Positions 8,575-17,190 are shown, counted from the first letter of the stretch. The stretch is DNA of 64,000 nt from Pseudoroseomonas cervicalis (GCF_030818485.1 NZ_JAUTAJ010000004.1:2885501-2949500); one strand, 5' to 3'. The notes: generated from the letters alone by a model not told the origin. Made by a program: numbers and translations.

Positions 8575-9081
8575 ATGGCCGAGATCCCCCGCCTCACCAC
8601 CGACCGCCTCATCCTGCGCGCGCCGCTGGAAGAGGATTTCCCCGCCTATGCCGCGCTGATGGCCTCGCCCCGCGCCGCCTTCATGGGCGGGCCGCATGAC
8701 GGGCGCGCCGCCTGGGGCATGTTCTGCCACGACATCGCCTGCTGGGCGCTGTTCGGCCATGGCGCGCTGATGATCGAGCGCCAGGCCGATGGCGTCTGCC
8801 TGGGCCAGGTCGGCATCAACCACGGCCCGCTCTTCCCCGAGAAGGAGCTGGGCTGGATGCTGTATGACGGCCATGAGGGCCAGGGCTACGCCACCGAGGC
8901 CGCCGCCGCGCTGCGCCGCTGGGCTTGGCAGGCGCGCGGGCTGCGCCGCCTGGTCAGCTATCTCGACCCGCGCAACCACGCCTCGATGCGGGTGGCCGAG
9001 CGCCTGGGCGCCTGGCGGGATGACGCGGCGCCGCGCCAGGATCCGGGCGACCTGGTCTATCGCCACCCCGATCCCGGCTGA
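8575..9081 (+). CDS. GNAT family N-acetyltransferase (RimJ/RimL-like)
   Basis: A 168-residue acetyltransferase of the GNAT_3/RimJ group. It begins with the family signature PRLTTDRLILRAPLEEDFPAY. The acetyl-CoA site is DGHEGQGYATEAAAALRRW (about 98-116), and SYLDPRNHASMRVAERLGA (about 129-147) is the conserved asparagine loop. Members acetylate ribosomal proteins, antibiotics or small amines; the target here is not determinable. It is convergent with the bestrophin gene, whose stop lies 4 bp away. Confidence 0.88.
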   Translation: MAEIPRLTTDRLILRAPLEEDFPAYAALMASPRAAFMGGPHDGRAAWGMFCHDIACWALFGHGALMIERQADGVCLGQVGINHGPLFPEKELGWMLYDGHEGQGYATEAAAALRRWAWQARGLRRLVSYLDPRNHASMRVAERLGAWRDDAAPRQDPGDLVYRHPDPG

Positions 9082-9084
9082 GCC

Positions 9085-9999
9085 TCACAGCAGCACATAG
9101 CGCTGCGGCTGCAGCGGCGCGGGCAGGCCTTCCTCGCCCAGCGCCTCGCGCAGATCGATCTCCACCAGCCGCGCCATCGCATCCAGCGGCAGGTCGTTGG
9201 CGGCGCGGCCGAAGGGCTCCTCCAGCTCATCCGCCAGCTCGTCCAGGCCGAAGAAGGTATAGGCCAGGATCGCCACCACCGCCGGCGTCGCCAGCCCCAG
9301 CGTGCCGACGAAGCCGAAGGGCAGCAGCAGGCAGAACAGCCAGGCGGTGCGGTTCAGCAGCAGCCAATAGGCGAAGGGGGTCGGCGTGTTCTGGATGCGC
9401 TCGCAGCCCGTCTGCGCCTCGGTCAGCGCCGTCAGATGCCCGTCCAGCCTTGCATAGAGCACATCGCCGATCACCCCCGCCCGCCGCGCCGCCGCCAGCT
9501 CGGTGGCGCAGGCCCGCAACACCGCCTGCAGCGGGTTGCGCAGGCCGCCCAGCGCCGCCGCCTCCTCAGGCGGCAGGAAGGGGCGCAGCGCCGCCACCGC
9601 ATCCTCCCCGCGCAGCTGCGCCGCCAGGCCGCGGGTGAAGCCGATCAGCCGGTGCAGCAGCCGCCGGCGCAGCGCCGCATCCTCGGGGAACAGCGCCACC
9701 GCCTCCCGCGCCAGGTCGCGCGTCGCGATCACCAGCCGGCCCCACAGCCCGCGCGCCTCCCACCAGCGCGCGTAGCAGGTGTTGGTGCGGAAGCCGAGGA
9801 AGATGGACAGCGCCAGCCCCATGAAGGTGAAGGGCCCGGCCGTCACCTGCGGGAACCAGTGCGGCCAGCGCAGATCGGCCAGCGTCAGCAGGGTCGCCAG
9901 CAGCGTCACCACCGCCAGCCGCCCGGCGATCCGGGGAATGATGGAACCACGCAGGACGAAGAGCAGGCCGAACGGGCCGGGGCGGGGACGCAGGATCAT
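9085..9999 (-). CDS. Bestrophin family (UPF0187) membrane channel
   Basis: A 304-residue integral membrane protein. Hydrophobic segments lie near residues 25-45 and 52-72 and, as a pair, near 205-245. Family landmarks are FLGFRTNTCYARWWEAR (about 72-88), the NTPTPFAYWLLLNR segment, and the acidic ELADELEEPFG near the C-terminus, which corresponds to the calcium-clasp region of animal bestrophins. Bacterial homologues form pentameric ion channels. The start is uncertain: ATG 9999 gives a normal family N-terminus, while an upstream ATG at 10083 would add 28 residues. Confidence 0.86.
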   Translation of the reverse strand: MILRPRPGPFGLLFVLRGSIIPRIAGRLAVVTLLATLLTLADLRWPHWFPQVTAGPFTFMGLALSIFLGFRTNTCYARWWEARGLWGRLVIATRDLAREAVALFPEDAALRRRLLHRLIGFTRGLAAQLRGEDAVAALRPFLPPEEAAALGGLRNPLQAVLRACATELAAARRAGVIGDVLYARLDGHLTALTEAQTGCERIQNTPTPFAYWLLLNRTAWLFCLLLPFGFVGTLGLATPAVVAILAYTFFGLDELADELEEPFGRAANDLPLDAMARLVEIDLREALGEEGLPAPLQPQRYVLL

Positions 10000-10097
10000 G
10001 ACCCGGGCACTTTCGCCGCGCCGCGCGCGGTGGGAAACAGGCGAAAACCCATGGCTGCCTCCCGGGCGGGGCGGCCGCCCCACTGGATGCGCCGCTC

Positions 10098-10772
10098 ATG
10101 CAGGTCCTGGTCCTCGAGAACTCCCCCCTCGCCCCCATCGGGCATTTCGGCGCCTGGCTGCGCGCCACGCGCGGCGCCAGCCTGCGCATCGAGCCCGGCC
10201 CGGCCCTGACGCCGGACCAGGCCGAGGGCCCCCTGCCCGAGGCCGACCTGCTGGTCTCGCTCGGCTCGCCCAAGGCGGCCTATGACGCGGATGACTGGAT
10301 CGCCGCGCAGAAGCGCCTGCTCGCCCGCTGGATCGCGGCCGACCGGCCGGTGATCGGCATCTGCTTCGGCGCCCAGATGATCGCCAGCGCCATTGGCGGC
10401 AGCGTCTCCGCCCTGGGCGTCTTCCACGAAGGCTGGATGGAGACGGAGCACGCCCCCTCCGCCCTCTGGCGCGGCCCCTGGGTGCGCTGGCACGGCGACC
10501 ATGTCGCGGTGCCGGAGGGGACGGAAGTGCTGGCGCGCTCGGAAGACACCATCCAGGCCTTCCGCCACCGCCGCGCGCTCGGCGTGCAATTCCACCCCGA
10601 GGCCGATGCCGGCTGCGTCGGCGCCTGGCTCGGCTTCACCCCCGCCGAACGCCTGGCCGCCAAGGGCCTGGCGCCCGAGGCCCTGCTGGACCAGACCCGC
10701 ACCCGCGATGGATCCTACGCCGCGCAGCGTGAGGCGCTGTTCGGGGAGATGCTGGATCTGGTGGGGGTTTGA
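10098..10772 (+). CDS. Class I glutamine amidotransferase-like protein
   Basis: A 224-residue stand-alone GATase1-domain protein. The nucleophile is C89 in VIGICFGAQMIA, and the triad is completed by H166 and E168 in GVQFHPEAD. No synthetase domain is fused. Proteins of this shape are often annotated GMP synthase-like, but guanine synthesis cannot be claimed. Related stand-alone members act as gamma-glutamyl hydrolases or amidotransferases in catabolism. It is divergent from the bestrophin gene and followed by a hairpin terminator and a tandem repeat block. Confidence 0.82.
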   Translation: MQVLVLENSPLAPIGHFGAWLRATRGASLRIEPGPALTPDQAEGPLPEADLLVSLGSPKAAYDADDWIAAQKRLLARWIAADRPVIGICFGAQMIASAIGGSVSALGVFHEGWMETEHAPSALWRGPWVRWHGDHVAVPEGTEVLARSEDTIQAFRHRRALGVQFHPEADAGCVGAWLGFTPAERLAAKGLAPEALLDQTRTRDGSYAAQREALFGEMLDLVGV

Positions 10773-10797
10773 GGAAGCAGAAGCCAAGGCGAAGCTC

Positions 10798-10840
10798 GGG
10801 GGAAGAATGAATTCTTCCCCCGAACCCCCATCATCTTTTT
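10798..10840 (+). terminator. Hairpin GGGGGAAGAAT-GA-ATTCTTCCCCC with T-run (family R4)
   Basis: A perfect 11-bp stem at 10798-10821, followed after CGAACCCCCATCA by TCTTTTT. It lies 26 bp after the amidotransferase stop and runs directly into the first R2 unit. The same plan (stem with GAATGAATTC-like core, short C-rich gap, T-run, then R2) occurs at 47865. Confidence 0.65.
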
Positions 10841-10847
10841 CTGTCAG

Positions 10848-11168
10848 GCTGCCGCCGTCTCCTTCCAAAGTGGGCCGCACCAACCGCACAACCCGCGCCC
10901 CGGCTGAGTGCAGCGTCCCGCTTCCCCACCCGACGGCGGCAGCCCGAAAGAAAAGCTGCCGCCGTCTCCTTCCGAAGTGGGCCGCGCCAACCGCACAACC
11001 CGCGCCCCGGCTGAGTGCAGCGTCCCGCCTCTCCACCCGACGGCGGCAGCCCGAAAGAAAAGCTGCCGCCGTCTCCTTCCGAAGTGGGCCGCGCCAACCG
11101 CACAACCCGCGCCCCGGCTGAGTGGAGCGTCCCGCTTCCCCACCCGACGGCGGCAGCCCGAAAGAAAA
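10848..11168. repeat. Three tandem 107-bp copies of palindromic element R2
   Basis: Units begin at 10848, 10955 and 11062, an exact 107-bp period. Each starts GCTGCCGCCGTC and ends GACGGCGGCAGCCCGAAAGA, so each unit has its own terminal 12-bp inverted repeat about 96 bp apart and can fold into a long hairpin. The units differ at only a few bases (for example CCAAAG/CCGAAG in the first, TGCAGC/TGGAGC in the third). They fill the 453-bp gap between the amidotransferase gene and rph, which otherwise holds no gene I can support. Confidence 0.92.
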
Positions 11169-11225
11169 TTGACAGGGAGGGGTGCGGGGGGCATCTGCGG
11201 GCGGAATCTGGCGGAGAGTGGTGAG

Positions 11226-11945
11226 ATGCGTCCTTCCGGCCGCGCGGCTGATGCGCTGCGCAGTGTGTCCCTGCAACCGGGCGTGGCCCGCCATGCCGAG
11301 GGGTCCTGCCTCATCCGCATGGGCGTGACGGAGGTGCTGTGCACCGCCAGCGTCGAGGGCCGGGTGCCGCCCTTCCTGCGCGGCAAGGGCGAGGGCTGGG
11401 TGACGGCGGAGTATGGCATGCTGCCGCGCGCCACCCACACCCGCGGCGACCGCGAGGCGGCGCGCGGCAAGCAGTCCGGCCGCACCCAGGAGATCCAGCG
11501 CCTGATCGGGCGCAGCCTGCGCGCCGTGGTCGACCGCAAGGCGATGGGCGAGGTGTCGATCGTGCTGGATTGCGATGTCATCACCGCCGATGGCGGCACG
11601 CGCTGCGCCGCCATCACCGGCGCCTGGGTCGCGCTGCACCAGGCGCTGGAGCATTGCGTGACCAAGAACCTGATCTCCGCCAACCCGCTGCGCGACCAGG
11701 TGGCCGCGATCTCCTGCGGGCTGTGGGAGGGCGAGCCGATCCTGGACCTGGAATATGTCGAGGACAGCGCGGCCCAGGCGGACGCCAATTTCGTGCTGAC
11801 CGGCAAGGGCGGCATTGTCGAGGTGCAGGGCACGGCCGAGGGCGAGCCCTTCTCCGACGCGCAGCTGCTGGGGCTGATGGCGCTGGCCCGCAAGGGCACG
11901 GCGGAGCTGTTCGCCGCGCAGCGCCGCGCCATCGGGGCCGCCTGA
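11226..11945 (+). CDS. rph: Ribonuclease PH
   Basis: A phosphorolytic 3'-5' exoribonuclease that trims the 3' ends of tRNA precursors; it works as a hexamer in the cytoplasm. 239 residues, the normal length. It begins [12 protein letters not shown], and carries [19 protein letters not shown] (about 56-74), [18 protein letters not shown] (the phosphate/RNA-binding arginines), and [20 protein letters not shown] with the catalytic-site aspartates. ATG 11226 fits the family start; an open frame reaching back into the repeats is not coding. rph and rdgB overlap (TGATG). Confidence 0.97.
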   Translation: MRPSGRAADALRSVSLQPGVARHAEGSCLIRMGVTEVLCTASVEGRVPPFLRGKGEGWVTAEYGMLPRATHTRGDREAARGKQSGRTQEIQRLIGRSLRAVVDRKAMGEVSIVLDCDVITADGGTRCAAITGAWVALHQALEHCVTKNLISANPLRDQVAAISCGLWEGEPILDLEYVEDSAAQADANFVLTGKGGIVEVQGTAEGEPFSDAQLLGLMALARKGTAELFAAQRRAIGAA

Positions 11946-12553
11946 TGCCGCGCCGGCTCGAGGAGCGCCGCATCGTCCTGGCCAGCCACAATGCCGGCAA
12001 GGTGCGGGAGAATGCCGCCCTGCTGGCCGAGTATGGCATCGAGGTGGTGAGCGCCAAGGAGCTCGGCCTGCCCGAGCCGGCGGAGACCGAGACCACCTTC
12101 CTGGGCAACGCCACGATCAAGGCGCTGGCCGCGGCGCGCGCCGCCAACATGGTGGCGATGGCCGATGACAGCGGCTTCTCGATCGCCGCGCTGAACGGCG
12201 ATCCGGGGGTCTACACCGCCGACTGGGCGGAGCAGCCGGGCGGTGGGCGCGACTACGCCAAGGCCATGGCGAAGGCCGAGGCGCTGGCGCGGCCGCAGGC
12301 CGACCGCACCGCCTGGTTCACCTGCGCCCTGGTCCTGGCCTGGCCGGACGGGCATACGGAGGGCTTCGAGGGCCGCACGATGGGCGAATGGGTCTGGCCG
12401 CCGCGCGGCGCGGCCGGCTTCGGCTACGACCCGATGTTCCAGCCCAAGGGCCATGCCGAGACCTTCGCGGAGATGGACCCGGCGGTGAAGCACCGCATCA
12501 GCCACCGGGCGGAGGCGTTCCGCCTGCTGGCCGAAGGGTGTTTGAAAAAGTAA
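11945..12553 (+). CDS. rdgB: XTP/dITP diphosphatase (RdgB/HAM1)
   Basis: A house-cleaning pyrophosphatase that removes non-canonical purine nucleotides (dITP, XTP) before they enter nucleic acid. The 202-residue protein has SHNAGKVRE (14-22) for triphosphate binding, the catalytic MADDSGFSI (D74, D75), [11 protein letters not shown] (about 158-168) and the C-terminal [11 protein letters not shown]. The rph-rdgB pairing is common in alphaproteobacteria. Its first base overlaps the rph stop. An R1 element follows directly. Confidence 0.96.
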   Translation: MPRRLEERRIVLASHNAGKVRENAALLAEYGIEVVSAKELGLPEPAETETTFLGNATIKALAAARAANMVAMADDSGFSIAALNGDPGVYTADWAEQPGGGRDYAKAMAKAEALARPQADRTAWFTCALVLAWPDGHTEGFEGRTMGEWVWPPRGAAGFGYDPMFQPKGHAETFAEMDPAVKHRISHRAEAFRLLAEGCLKK

Positions 12554-12557
12554 AAAT

Positions 12558-12674
12558 CTTCTTTTTCTGAAGAAAAAGAAGCAAAAAGACTTTGTCAGTT
12601 GGCGTCCCGCTTCTGGCCATAGGCGGGACGCCAAACTGACAAAAGTTTTTTGGTTCTTTTTTACAAAAAAGAAC
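12558..12674 (-). repeat. Family R1 palindromic intergenic element, copy b
   Basis: Read on the plus strand: hairpin CTTCTTTTTC-TGAA-GAAAAAGAAG (12558-12581); then TTTGTCAGTT with GGCGTCCCGC (12601) mirrored by GCGGGACGCC (12623) and AACTGACAAA; then hairpin GTTCTTTTTT-AC-AAAAAAGAAC (12653-12674). The order is the reverse complement of copies a and d. It lies between rdgB and the aminotransferase and could terminate rdgB transcripts. Confidence 0.82.
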
Positions 12675-12807
12675 TCTCTGGCAGATCCTGCTGCCCACCC
12701 TGCCTGCAGCAGCGGAATCCGCCGCGCAGCCCGGGCGAAGCCCCTCGCCATCCTCTGCCAACCGGCCTAGCCTTCCAGCCCATCCGCCCCGGCAGTGCAG
12801 GTTGGCC

Positions 12808-14133
12808 ATGAACCAGATCCATGTCTCGCGCCCGAACGACCTCGATGCGTTCTGGATGCCCTATTCCGACAACCGCTACTTCAAGTCGCATCCGCGCCTG
12901 CTGGCGCGGGCCGAGGGCATGTCCTACTTCACCGCCGACGGGCAGGAGGTGATCGACGGCACCGCCGGCCTGTGGTGCTGCAATGCCGGCCATGGCCGCC
13001 GCGAGATCACCGAGGCGATCCAGAAGCAGGCGGCGATCATGGATTTCGCGCCGACCTTCCAGCTCGGCCACCCGATCGCCTTCGAGGCCGCCTCCCGCGT
13101 CGCCGAGATGACGCCGGCCGGGCTGGACCGCATCTTCTTCACCAATTCCGGCAGCGAGAGCGCCGACACCGCGCTGAAGATCGCGCTGGCCTACCAGAAG
13201 GCGCGCGGCCAGAGCCAGCGCGTGCGGCTGGTCGGGCGTGAGCGCGGCTATCACGGCGTGGGCTTCGGCGGCATGTCGGTGGGCGGCATCGGCGGCAACC
13301 GCAAGCAGTTCGGCGCCATGCTGCCCTATGTCGACCACCTGCCGCACACCCACCTGCCGGAGCAGAACGCCTTCGCGAAGGGCCTGCCGCAGCATGGCGC
13401 GCATCTGGCCGAAGCGCTGGAGAATCTGGTCGCCCTGCATGGCGACACCATCGCCGCCGTGATGGTCGAGCCGATGGCCGGCTCCACCGGCGTGCTGGTG
13501 CCGCCTGTCGGCTACCTGCAGCGGCTGCGCGAGCTGTGCGACAAGCACGGCATCCTGCTGATCTTCGACGAGGTCATCACCGGCTTCGGCCGCCTCGGCA
13601 CCAATTTCGGCGCCGAGCGGCTGGGCGTGACGCCCGACATCATGACCATGGCCAAGGGGCTGACCAACGCCGCCGTGCCGATGGGCGCGGTGGCCGTGAA
13701 CAACGCCCTCTACGACACGGTGGTGAATGGCGCGCCGGACGGGATCGAGCTGTTCCACGGCTACACCTATTCCGGCCACCCGCTGGCCGCCGCCGCCGCC
13801 ATCGCCACCCTGGCGCTGCACAAATCGGAGGACCTGCCCGGCCGCGCCGCCGCCATGGAGCCCTATTTCGAGGAGGCGGCGCATTCGCTGCGCGGCCTGC
13901 CGAATGTCATCGACATCCGCTCCATCGGCCTGGTCACCGGCATCGAGCTATCCTCGCGCCCCGGCAAGCCGACGGCGCGCGCGGTCGAGGTGTTCCGCCA
14001 GTGCTTCGACGAGGGCGTGCTGATCCGCACCACCGGCGACATCATCGCCCTCTCCCCGCCGCTGATCGCCGAGAAGAGCCATATCGACCGGATCTTCGGC
14101 ACGCTGTCGGACGCGATCCGGAAGGCGGCCTGA
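12808..14133 (+). CDS. Omega-amino acid:pyruvate aminotransferase (class III)
   Basis: A PLP enzyme that moves amino groups from omega-amino acids such as beta-alanine to pyruvate. 441 residues. It closely follows the Pseudomonas omega-amino acid:pyruvate transaminase pattern: FWMPYSDNRYFKSHPR, RGYHGVGFGGMSVGGIGGNRK, VEPMAGSTGVLVPPVGYLQR, IFDEVITGFGRLGT (D254) and the Schiff-base lysine K283 in TMAKGLTNAAVPMGA. ATG 12808 has GCAGG upstream; a TTG two codons earlier is less likely. Monocistronic, after the R1 element. The exact amino donor is not fixed by sequence. Confidence 0.9.
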   Translation: MNQIHVSRPNDLDAFWMPYSDNRYFKSHPRLLARAEGMSYFTADGQEVIDGTAGLWCCNAGHGRREITEAIQKQAAIMDFAPTFQLGHPIAFEAASRVAEMTPAGLDRIFFTNSGSESADTALKIALAYQKARGQSQRVRLVGRERGYHGVGFGGMSVGGIGGNRKQFGAMLPYVDHLPHTHLPEQNAFAKGLPQHGAHLAEALENLVALHGDTIAAVMVEPMAGSTGVLVPPVGYLQRLRELCDKHGILLIFDEVITGFGRLGTNFGAERLGVTPDIMTMAKGLTNAAVPMGAVAVNNALYDTVVNGAPDGIELFHGYTYSGHPLAAAAAIATLALHKSEDLPGRAAAMEPYFEEAAHSLRGLPNVIDIRSIGLVTGIELSSRPGKPTARAVEVFRQCFDEGVLIRTTGDIIALSPPLIAEKSHIDRIFGTLSDAIRKAA

Positions 14134-14173
14134 GCGACCGGGCCCGGGGGGCGCCCCCCGGGCCCTTCCCGCC

Positions 14174-14818
14174 TCAGCGGGAGAGGAGCAGGCGCAGCCC
14201 GAGGGCGGCCATCACCGCGCCGGCCGCGCGGTCCAGCCAGCCTTTGCTGCGCAGATAGGCGGCGCGCGGCGTGGCGGCGGAAAACGCCACGGCCACCAGC
14301 GCGTACCACCCGGCCTCCACCAGAAAGACCAGCGGCGGCAGCACGATGGGCAGCCAGCCCGGCATGCCCTGCGGCAGCAGGGCCGCGAAGATGCTGCCAT
14401 AGAACAGCGCCGTCTTCGGGTTGCTGAGCTGGGTGCCCAGCGCCAGCAGGAAGGCACGGCCGAGCCCGCCCCGCGCCGCGGCGCTGGCCCCCATCCCGGC
14501 CTGGGCATGCGCCTCCATCGCCAGCGGCGCGTCGGCGCCGCGCCAGATGCGCCAGCCCAGCCACATCAGATACAGCCCGCCGGCCACGCGGATCAGCAGG
14601 GCCAGCGCCTCCACCTGCAGCAGCAGCGCGACGAGGCCGAGCAGCGCCAGGGTGGCAAACAGCGCGCCCCCCAGCCCCATGCCGAGCGCCGCCGCCAGCC
14701 CGCGGGCGCGGGATTGGGTGACGGCGATGCGGCTCACCAGGACGAAGCTTGGCCCGGGGCTGATCGCCCCGAGCAGGAGGGTGCCCAGCATGGCCAGCAG
14801 GGCGAGGGTCGCGGACAT
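14174..14818 (-). CDS. LysE/RhtB family amino-acid exporter
   Basis: A 214-residue inner-membrane protein with about six hydrophobic segments. The LysE signature is at the N-terminus: LLGAISPGPSFVLVSR, followed by ALGMGLGGALFATLALLG. The GTQLSNPKTALFYGSIF motif near 145-160 is also diagnostic. ATG 14818 has GGAGA at good spacing; an ATG 11 codons upstream is less likely. It is convergent with the aminotransferase, which suggests nothing firm about substrate. Export of a neutral or basic amino acid is the family role. Confidence 0.88.
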   Translation of the reverse strand: MSATLALLAMLGTLLLGAISPGPSFVLVSRIAVTQSRARGLAAALGMGLGGALFATLALLGLVALLLQVEALALLIRVAGGLYLMWLGWRIWRGADAPLAMEAHAQAGMGASAAARGGLGRAFLLALGTQLSNPKTALFYGSIFAALLPQGMPGWLPIVLPPLVFLVEAGWYALVAVAFSAATPRAAYLRSKGWLDRAAGAVMAALGLRLLLSR

Positions 14819-15007
14819 GGCAGTCTCTCCGGGGTCGGGCCGCATCGCCACGGGCGATGGGCGGAAGGCGGGGCGCCGCGCCGTCCGGCCATGCTTCTCC
14901 GGGTCGCCAGCCGCGCGGTGGCGCAGGCTAGGCCAGCGGCGCGCCCTGCGCTCAGCACAGGCTTGCGATGCTCCGGGCGGCGACCCCCGTGACCTTGCCG
15001 GGGAAGC

Positions 15008-15019
15008 GTATCATATAAC
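15008..15019 (+). promoter_or_regulatory. AT-rich imperfect palindrome upstream of cobW, possible metal-regulator site
   Basis: GTATCATATAAC is an AT-rich island in very G+C-rich DNA, 36 bp before the CobW start. It loosely resembles the GTTATA-type half sites bound by Zur, which often controls COG0523 GTPases. The symmetry is poor, so this is only a candidate. The rest of the 236-bp divergent gap shows nothing else recognisable. Confidence 0.25.
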
Positions 15020-15054
15020 ACCCTGAAGGCCGCCCCCCGGCAGGAGAGACTTGC

Positions 15055-16023
15055 ATGAGCGACAACGCCACCGTCCCCGTCACCGTGCTGACCGGCTATC
15101 TCGGCGCCGGCAAGACCACGCTGCTGAACCGCATCCTCACCGAGAACCACGGCAAGAAATTCGCCGTTGTGATCAACGAGTTCGGGGAGCTCGGCGTGGA
15201 CAACGACCTCGTCATCGATGCCGATGAGGAGGTGTTCGAGATGAACAATGGCTGCATCTGCTGCACCGTGCGCGGCGATCTGGTGCGCATCCTGGGCGGG
15301 CTGATGAAGCGCCGCGGCAAATTCGACGGCATCATCGTCGAGACCACCGGCCTGGCCAACCCCGCCCCCGTCGCCCAGACCTTCTTCATGGATGAGGACG
15401 TCAAGCGCGCCACGCGCCTCGACGCCATCGTCACCGTGGTCGATGCCAAGAACCTGCTGGCCCGGCTCGAGGACAGCTCCGAGGCCGAGGAGCAGATCGC
15501 CTTCGCCGACCTGATCGTGCTGAACAAGATGGACCTGGTGAGCGAGGAGGAGGCCGCCGAGGTCGAGCGCCGCATCCGCGCCATCAACCCCTATGCCGAG
15601 CTGCAGCGCGCCACCAAGTCGGACGTGCCGGTGGAGAGCGTGATCGGCCGCGAGGCCTTCAGCCTGGAGCGCATCCTGGAGCGCGAGCCGGACTTCCTGA
15701 CCTCCGACGAGCATGAGCACAATGAGGACGTGATGAGCATGTCCTTCGAGGTGTCCAAGCCGATCGACCCGGAGAAGTTCAACGCCTGGATCGGCCAGCT
15801 GCTGCAGAGCAAGGGGCAGGACCTGCTGCGCACCAAGGGCATCCTGGCCTATCAGGGGGAGGAGAACCGCTTCGCCTTCCAGGCCGTGCACATGATCGCC
15901 GATGGCGATTTCATCGGCCCCTGGAAGGAGGGCGAGCCGCGCAAGTCGAAGCTCGTCTTCATCGGCCGCAACCTGAACCGCCCGCAGCTGCGCCGCGGCT
16001 TCGAGGGCTGCGTGGCCGAATGA
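15055..16023 (+). CDS. CobW/COG0523 family G3E GTPase, putative metallochaperone
   Basis: A 322-residue SIMIBI GTPase. The P-loop is GYLGAGKTTLL (14-24), the switch/E motif is NEFGELGVDN, the metal-binding CxCC is NNGCICC (C67, C69, C70), and the base-specificity motif is LNKMD (156-160). A CobW C-terminal domain occupies about 215-320. COG0523 proteins deliver Zn, Co or other metals to client enzymes. A strong GGAGAG precedes the ATG. The gene is coupled (ATGA) to a WD40 protein, a recurrent partner in alphaproteobacteria. Cobalamin synthesis genes are absent nearby, so a zinc-related role is more likely. Confidence 0.92.
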   Translation: MSDNATVPVTVLTGYLGAGKTTLLNRILTENHGKKFAVVINEFGELGVDNDLVIDADEEVFEMNNGCICCTVRGDLVRILGGLMKRRGKFDGIIVETTGLANPAPVAQTFFMDEDVKRATRLDAIVTVVDAKNLLARLEDSSEAEEQIAFADLIVLNKMDLVSEEEAAEVERRIRAINPYAELQRATKSDVPVESVIGREAFSLERILEREPDFLTSDEHEHNEDVMSMSFEVSKPIDPEKFNAWIGQLLQSKGQDLLRTKGILAYQGEENRFAFQAVHMIADGDFIGPWKEGEPRKSKLVFIGRNLNRPQLRRGFEGCVAE

Positions 16024-17069
16024 GCGAGACGATGGGCGGCGTGTCCGACGCCGATTTCCTGCTGCAGACCCGCGGCGCCTCGCAGGAGCTGGGCGCCTGG
16101 GTGGTGTCGGTGGCCTTCGCCGCCGACGCGCCCGGCCCGGCCTTCGCCCTCGGCGACGGCACGCTGCGCCTCTCCCGCCCCGAGGCGGGCGCCGAATGGG
16201 CCAGCGTCGCCGCGCATGACGGCGCCTGCCTGGACATGGTGGCCGATGTGGCGGGCGGGTTCCTGACCGGTGGCGACGATGGCAAGCTGAACCACGTCAC
16301 CGCCGGCGGCGAGATCCGCGAGATCGCCGATTTCGGCATGATGAAATGGGTGGAGCATCTGGCCACCCATCCGTCCGGGTTGCGCGCCGCCTCGGTGGGC
16401 AAGGTGGTGCACATCCTGGACAAGGCGGGGGCGAAGCTGAAGGCGCTGACCCACCCCTCCAGCGTCGGCGGCGTCGCCTTCGACGCCAAGGGCAAGCGCA
16501 TCGCCGCCGGGCACTACAACGGCGCCAGCCTGTGGTTCGTCAACAGCAAGGACGACAAGCCGCGCGTGCTGCCCTGGAAGGGCAGCCACCAGCTGGTGGC
16601 CTTCAGCCCGGACGGCACGCATGTGGTGACCTCGATGCAGGAGAACGCCCTGCATGGCTGGCGGCTGACCGACCAGCAGGACATGCGCATGTCCGGCTAC
16701 CCCACCAAGATCAAGAGCTTCTCCTTCAGTGGCGGCAAGGGGCGGTGGCTGGCGACGGCGGGCGCCGATTGCGTGGTGCTGTGGCCCTTCTTCGCCGGCG
16801 GGCCGATGGGCAAGCCGCCGCTGGAACTGGCCGGGGGCGATGGCGTGCTCTGCACCCAGGTCGCCTGCCATCCGCAGCATGAGGTGGTGGCAGCCGGCTT
16901 CCAGGACGGCCTGGTGCTGATGGCCGAGATCGGCAGCGGCAAGATCGTGCCGATCGCGGCGCCGGGCCGCGGCGCCGTCTCGGCGCTGGCCTGGAACGCC
17001 TCGGGCACGCAGCTGGCCTTCGGGACGGAGACCGGCTTCGCGGGCGTCGTCGATCTTTCCAAGAGATAA
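16020..17069 (+). CDS. WD40-repeat protein, partner of the CobW GTPase
   Basis: A 349-residue beta-propeller. Several repeat blades end in hydrophobic-x-D/E-hydrophobic patterns, for example VAFSPDGTHVVTSMQENALH, FSGGKGRWLATAGADCVVLW and LAWNASGTQLAFGTETG. There is no signal peptide, so it should be cytoplasmic. The first four bases overlap the cobW stop, and the two are certainly one transcript. The molecular role is unknown; coupling suggests it helps the GTPase recognise or load a client. Ends at an R1 element shared with the convergent Bug gene. Confidence 0.85.
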   Translation: MSETMGGVSDADFLLQTRGASQELGAWVVSVAFAADAPGPAFALGDGTLRLSRPEAGAEWASVAAHDGACLDMVADVAGGFLTGGDDGKLNHVTAGGEIREIADFGMMKWVEHLATHPSGLRAASVGKVVHILDKAGAKLKALTHPSSVGGVAFDAKGKRIAAGHYNGASLWFVNSKDDKPRVLPWKGSHQLVAFSPDGTHVVTSMQENALHGWRLTDQQDMRMSGYPTKIKSFSFSGGKGRWLATAGADCVVLWPFFAGGPMGKPPLELAGGDGVLCTQVACHPQHEVVAAGFQDGLVLMAEIGSGKIVPIAAPGRGAVSALAWNASGTQLAFGTETGFAGVVDLSKR

Positions 17070-17073
17070 GAAT

Positions 17074-17190
17074 CTTCTTTTTCTGAAGAAAAAGAAGCAA
17101 AAAGACTTCCTCAGTTGGTGTCCCGCCTCAGGCCAGAAGCGGGACGCCAAACTGAAAAAGTTTTTTGGTTCTTTTTTCCAAAAAAGAACC
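17074..17190 (-). repeat. Family R1 palindromic intergenic element, copy c
   Basis: Hairpin CTTCTTTTTC-TGAA-GAAAAAGAAG (17074-17097), then CAGTTGGTGTCCCGC mirrored by GCGGGACGCCAAACTG, then GGTTCTTTTTT-CC-AAAAAAGAACC (17167-17190). It fills the gap between two convergent genes, where a bidirectional terminator is expected. Same orientation as copy b. Confidence 0.82.

Noticed and set aside
10848..11168. CRISPR-like array
   Set aside because: The units are 107 bp, directly abutting and have no unique spacers; no cas gene is present.
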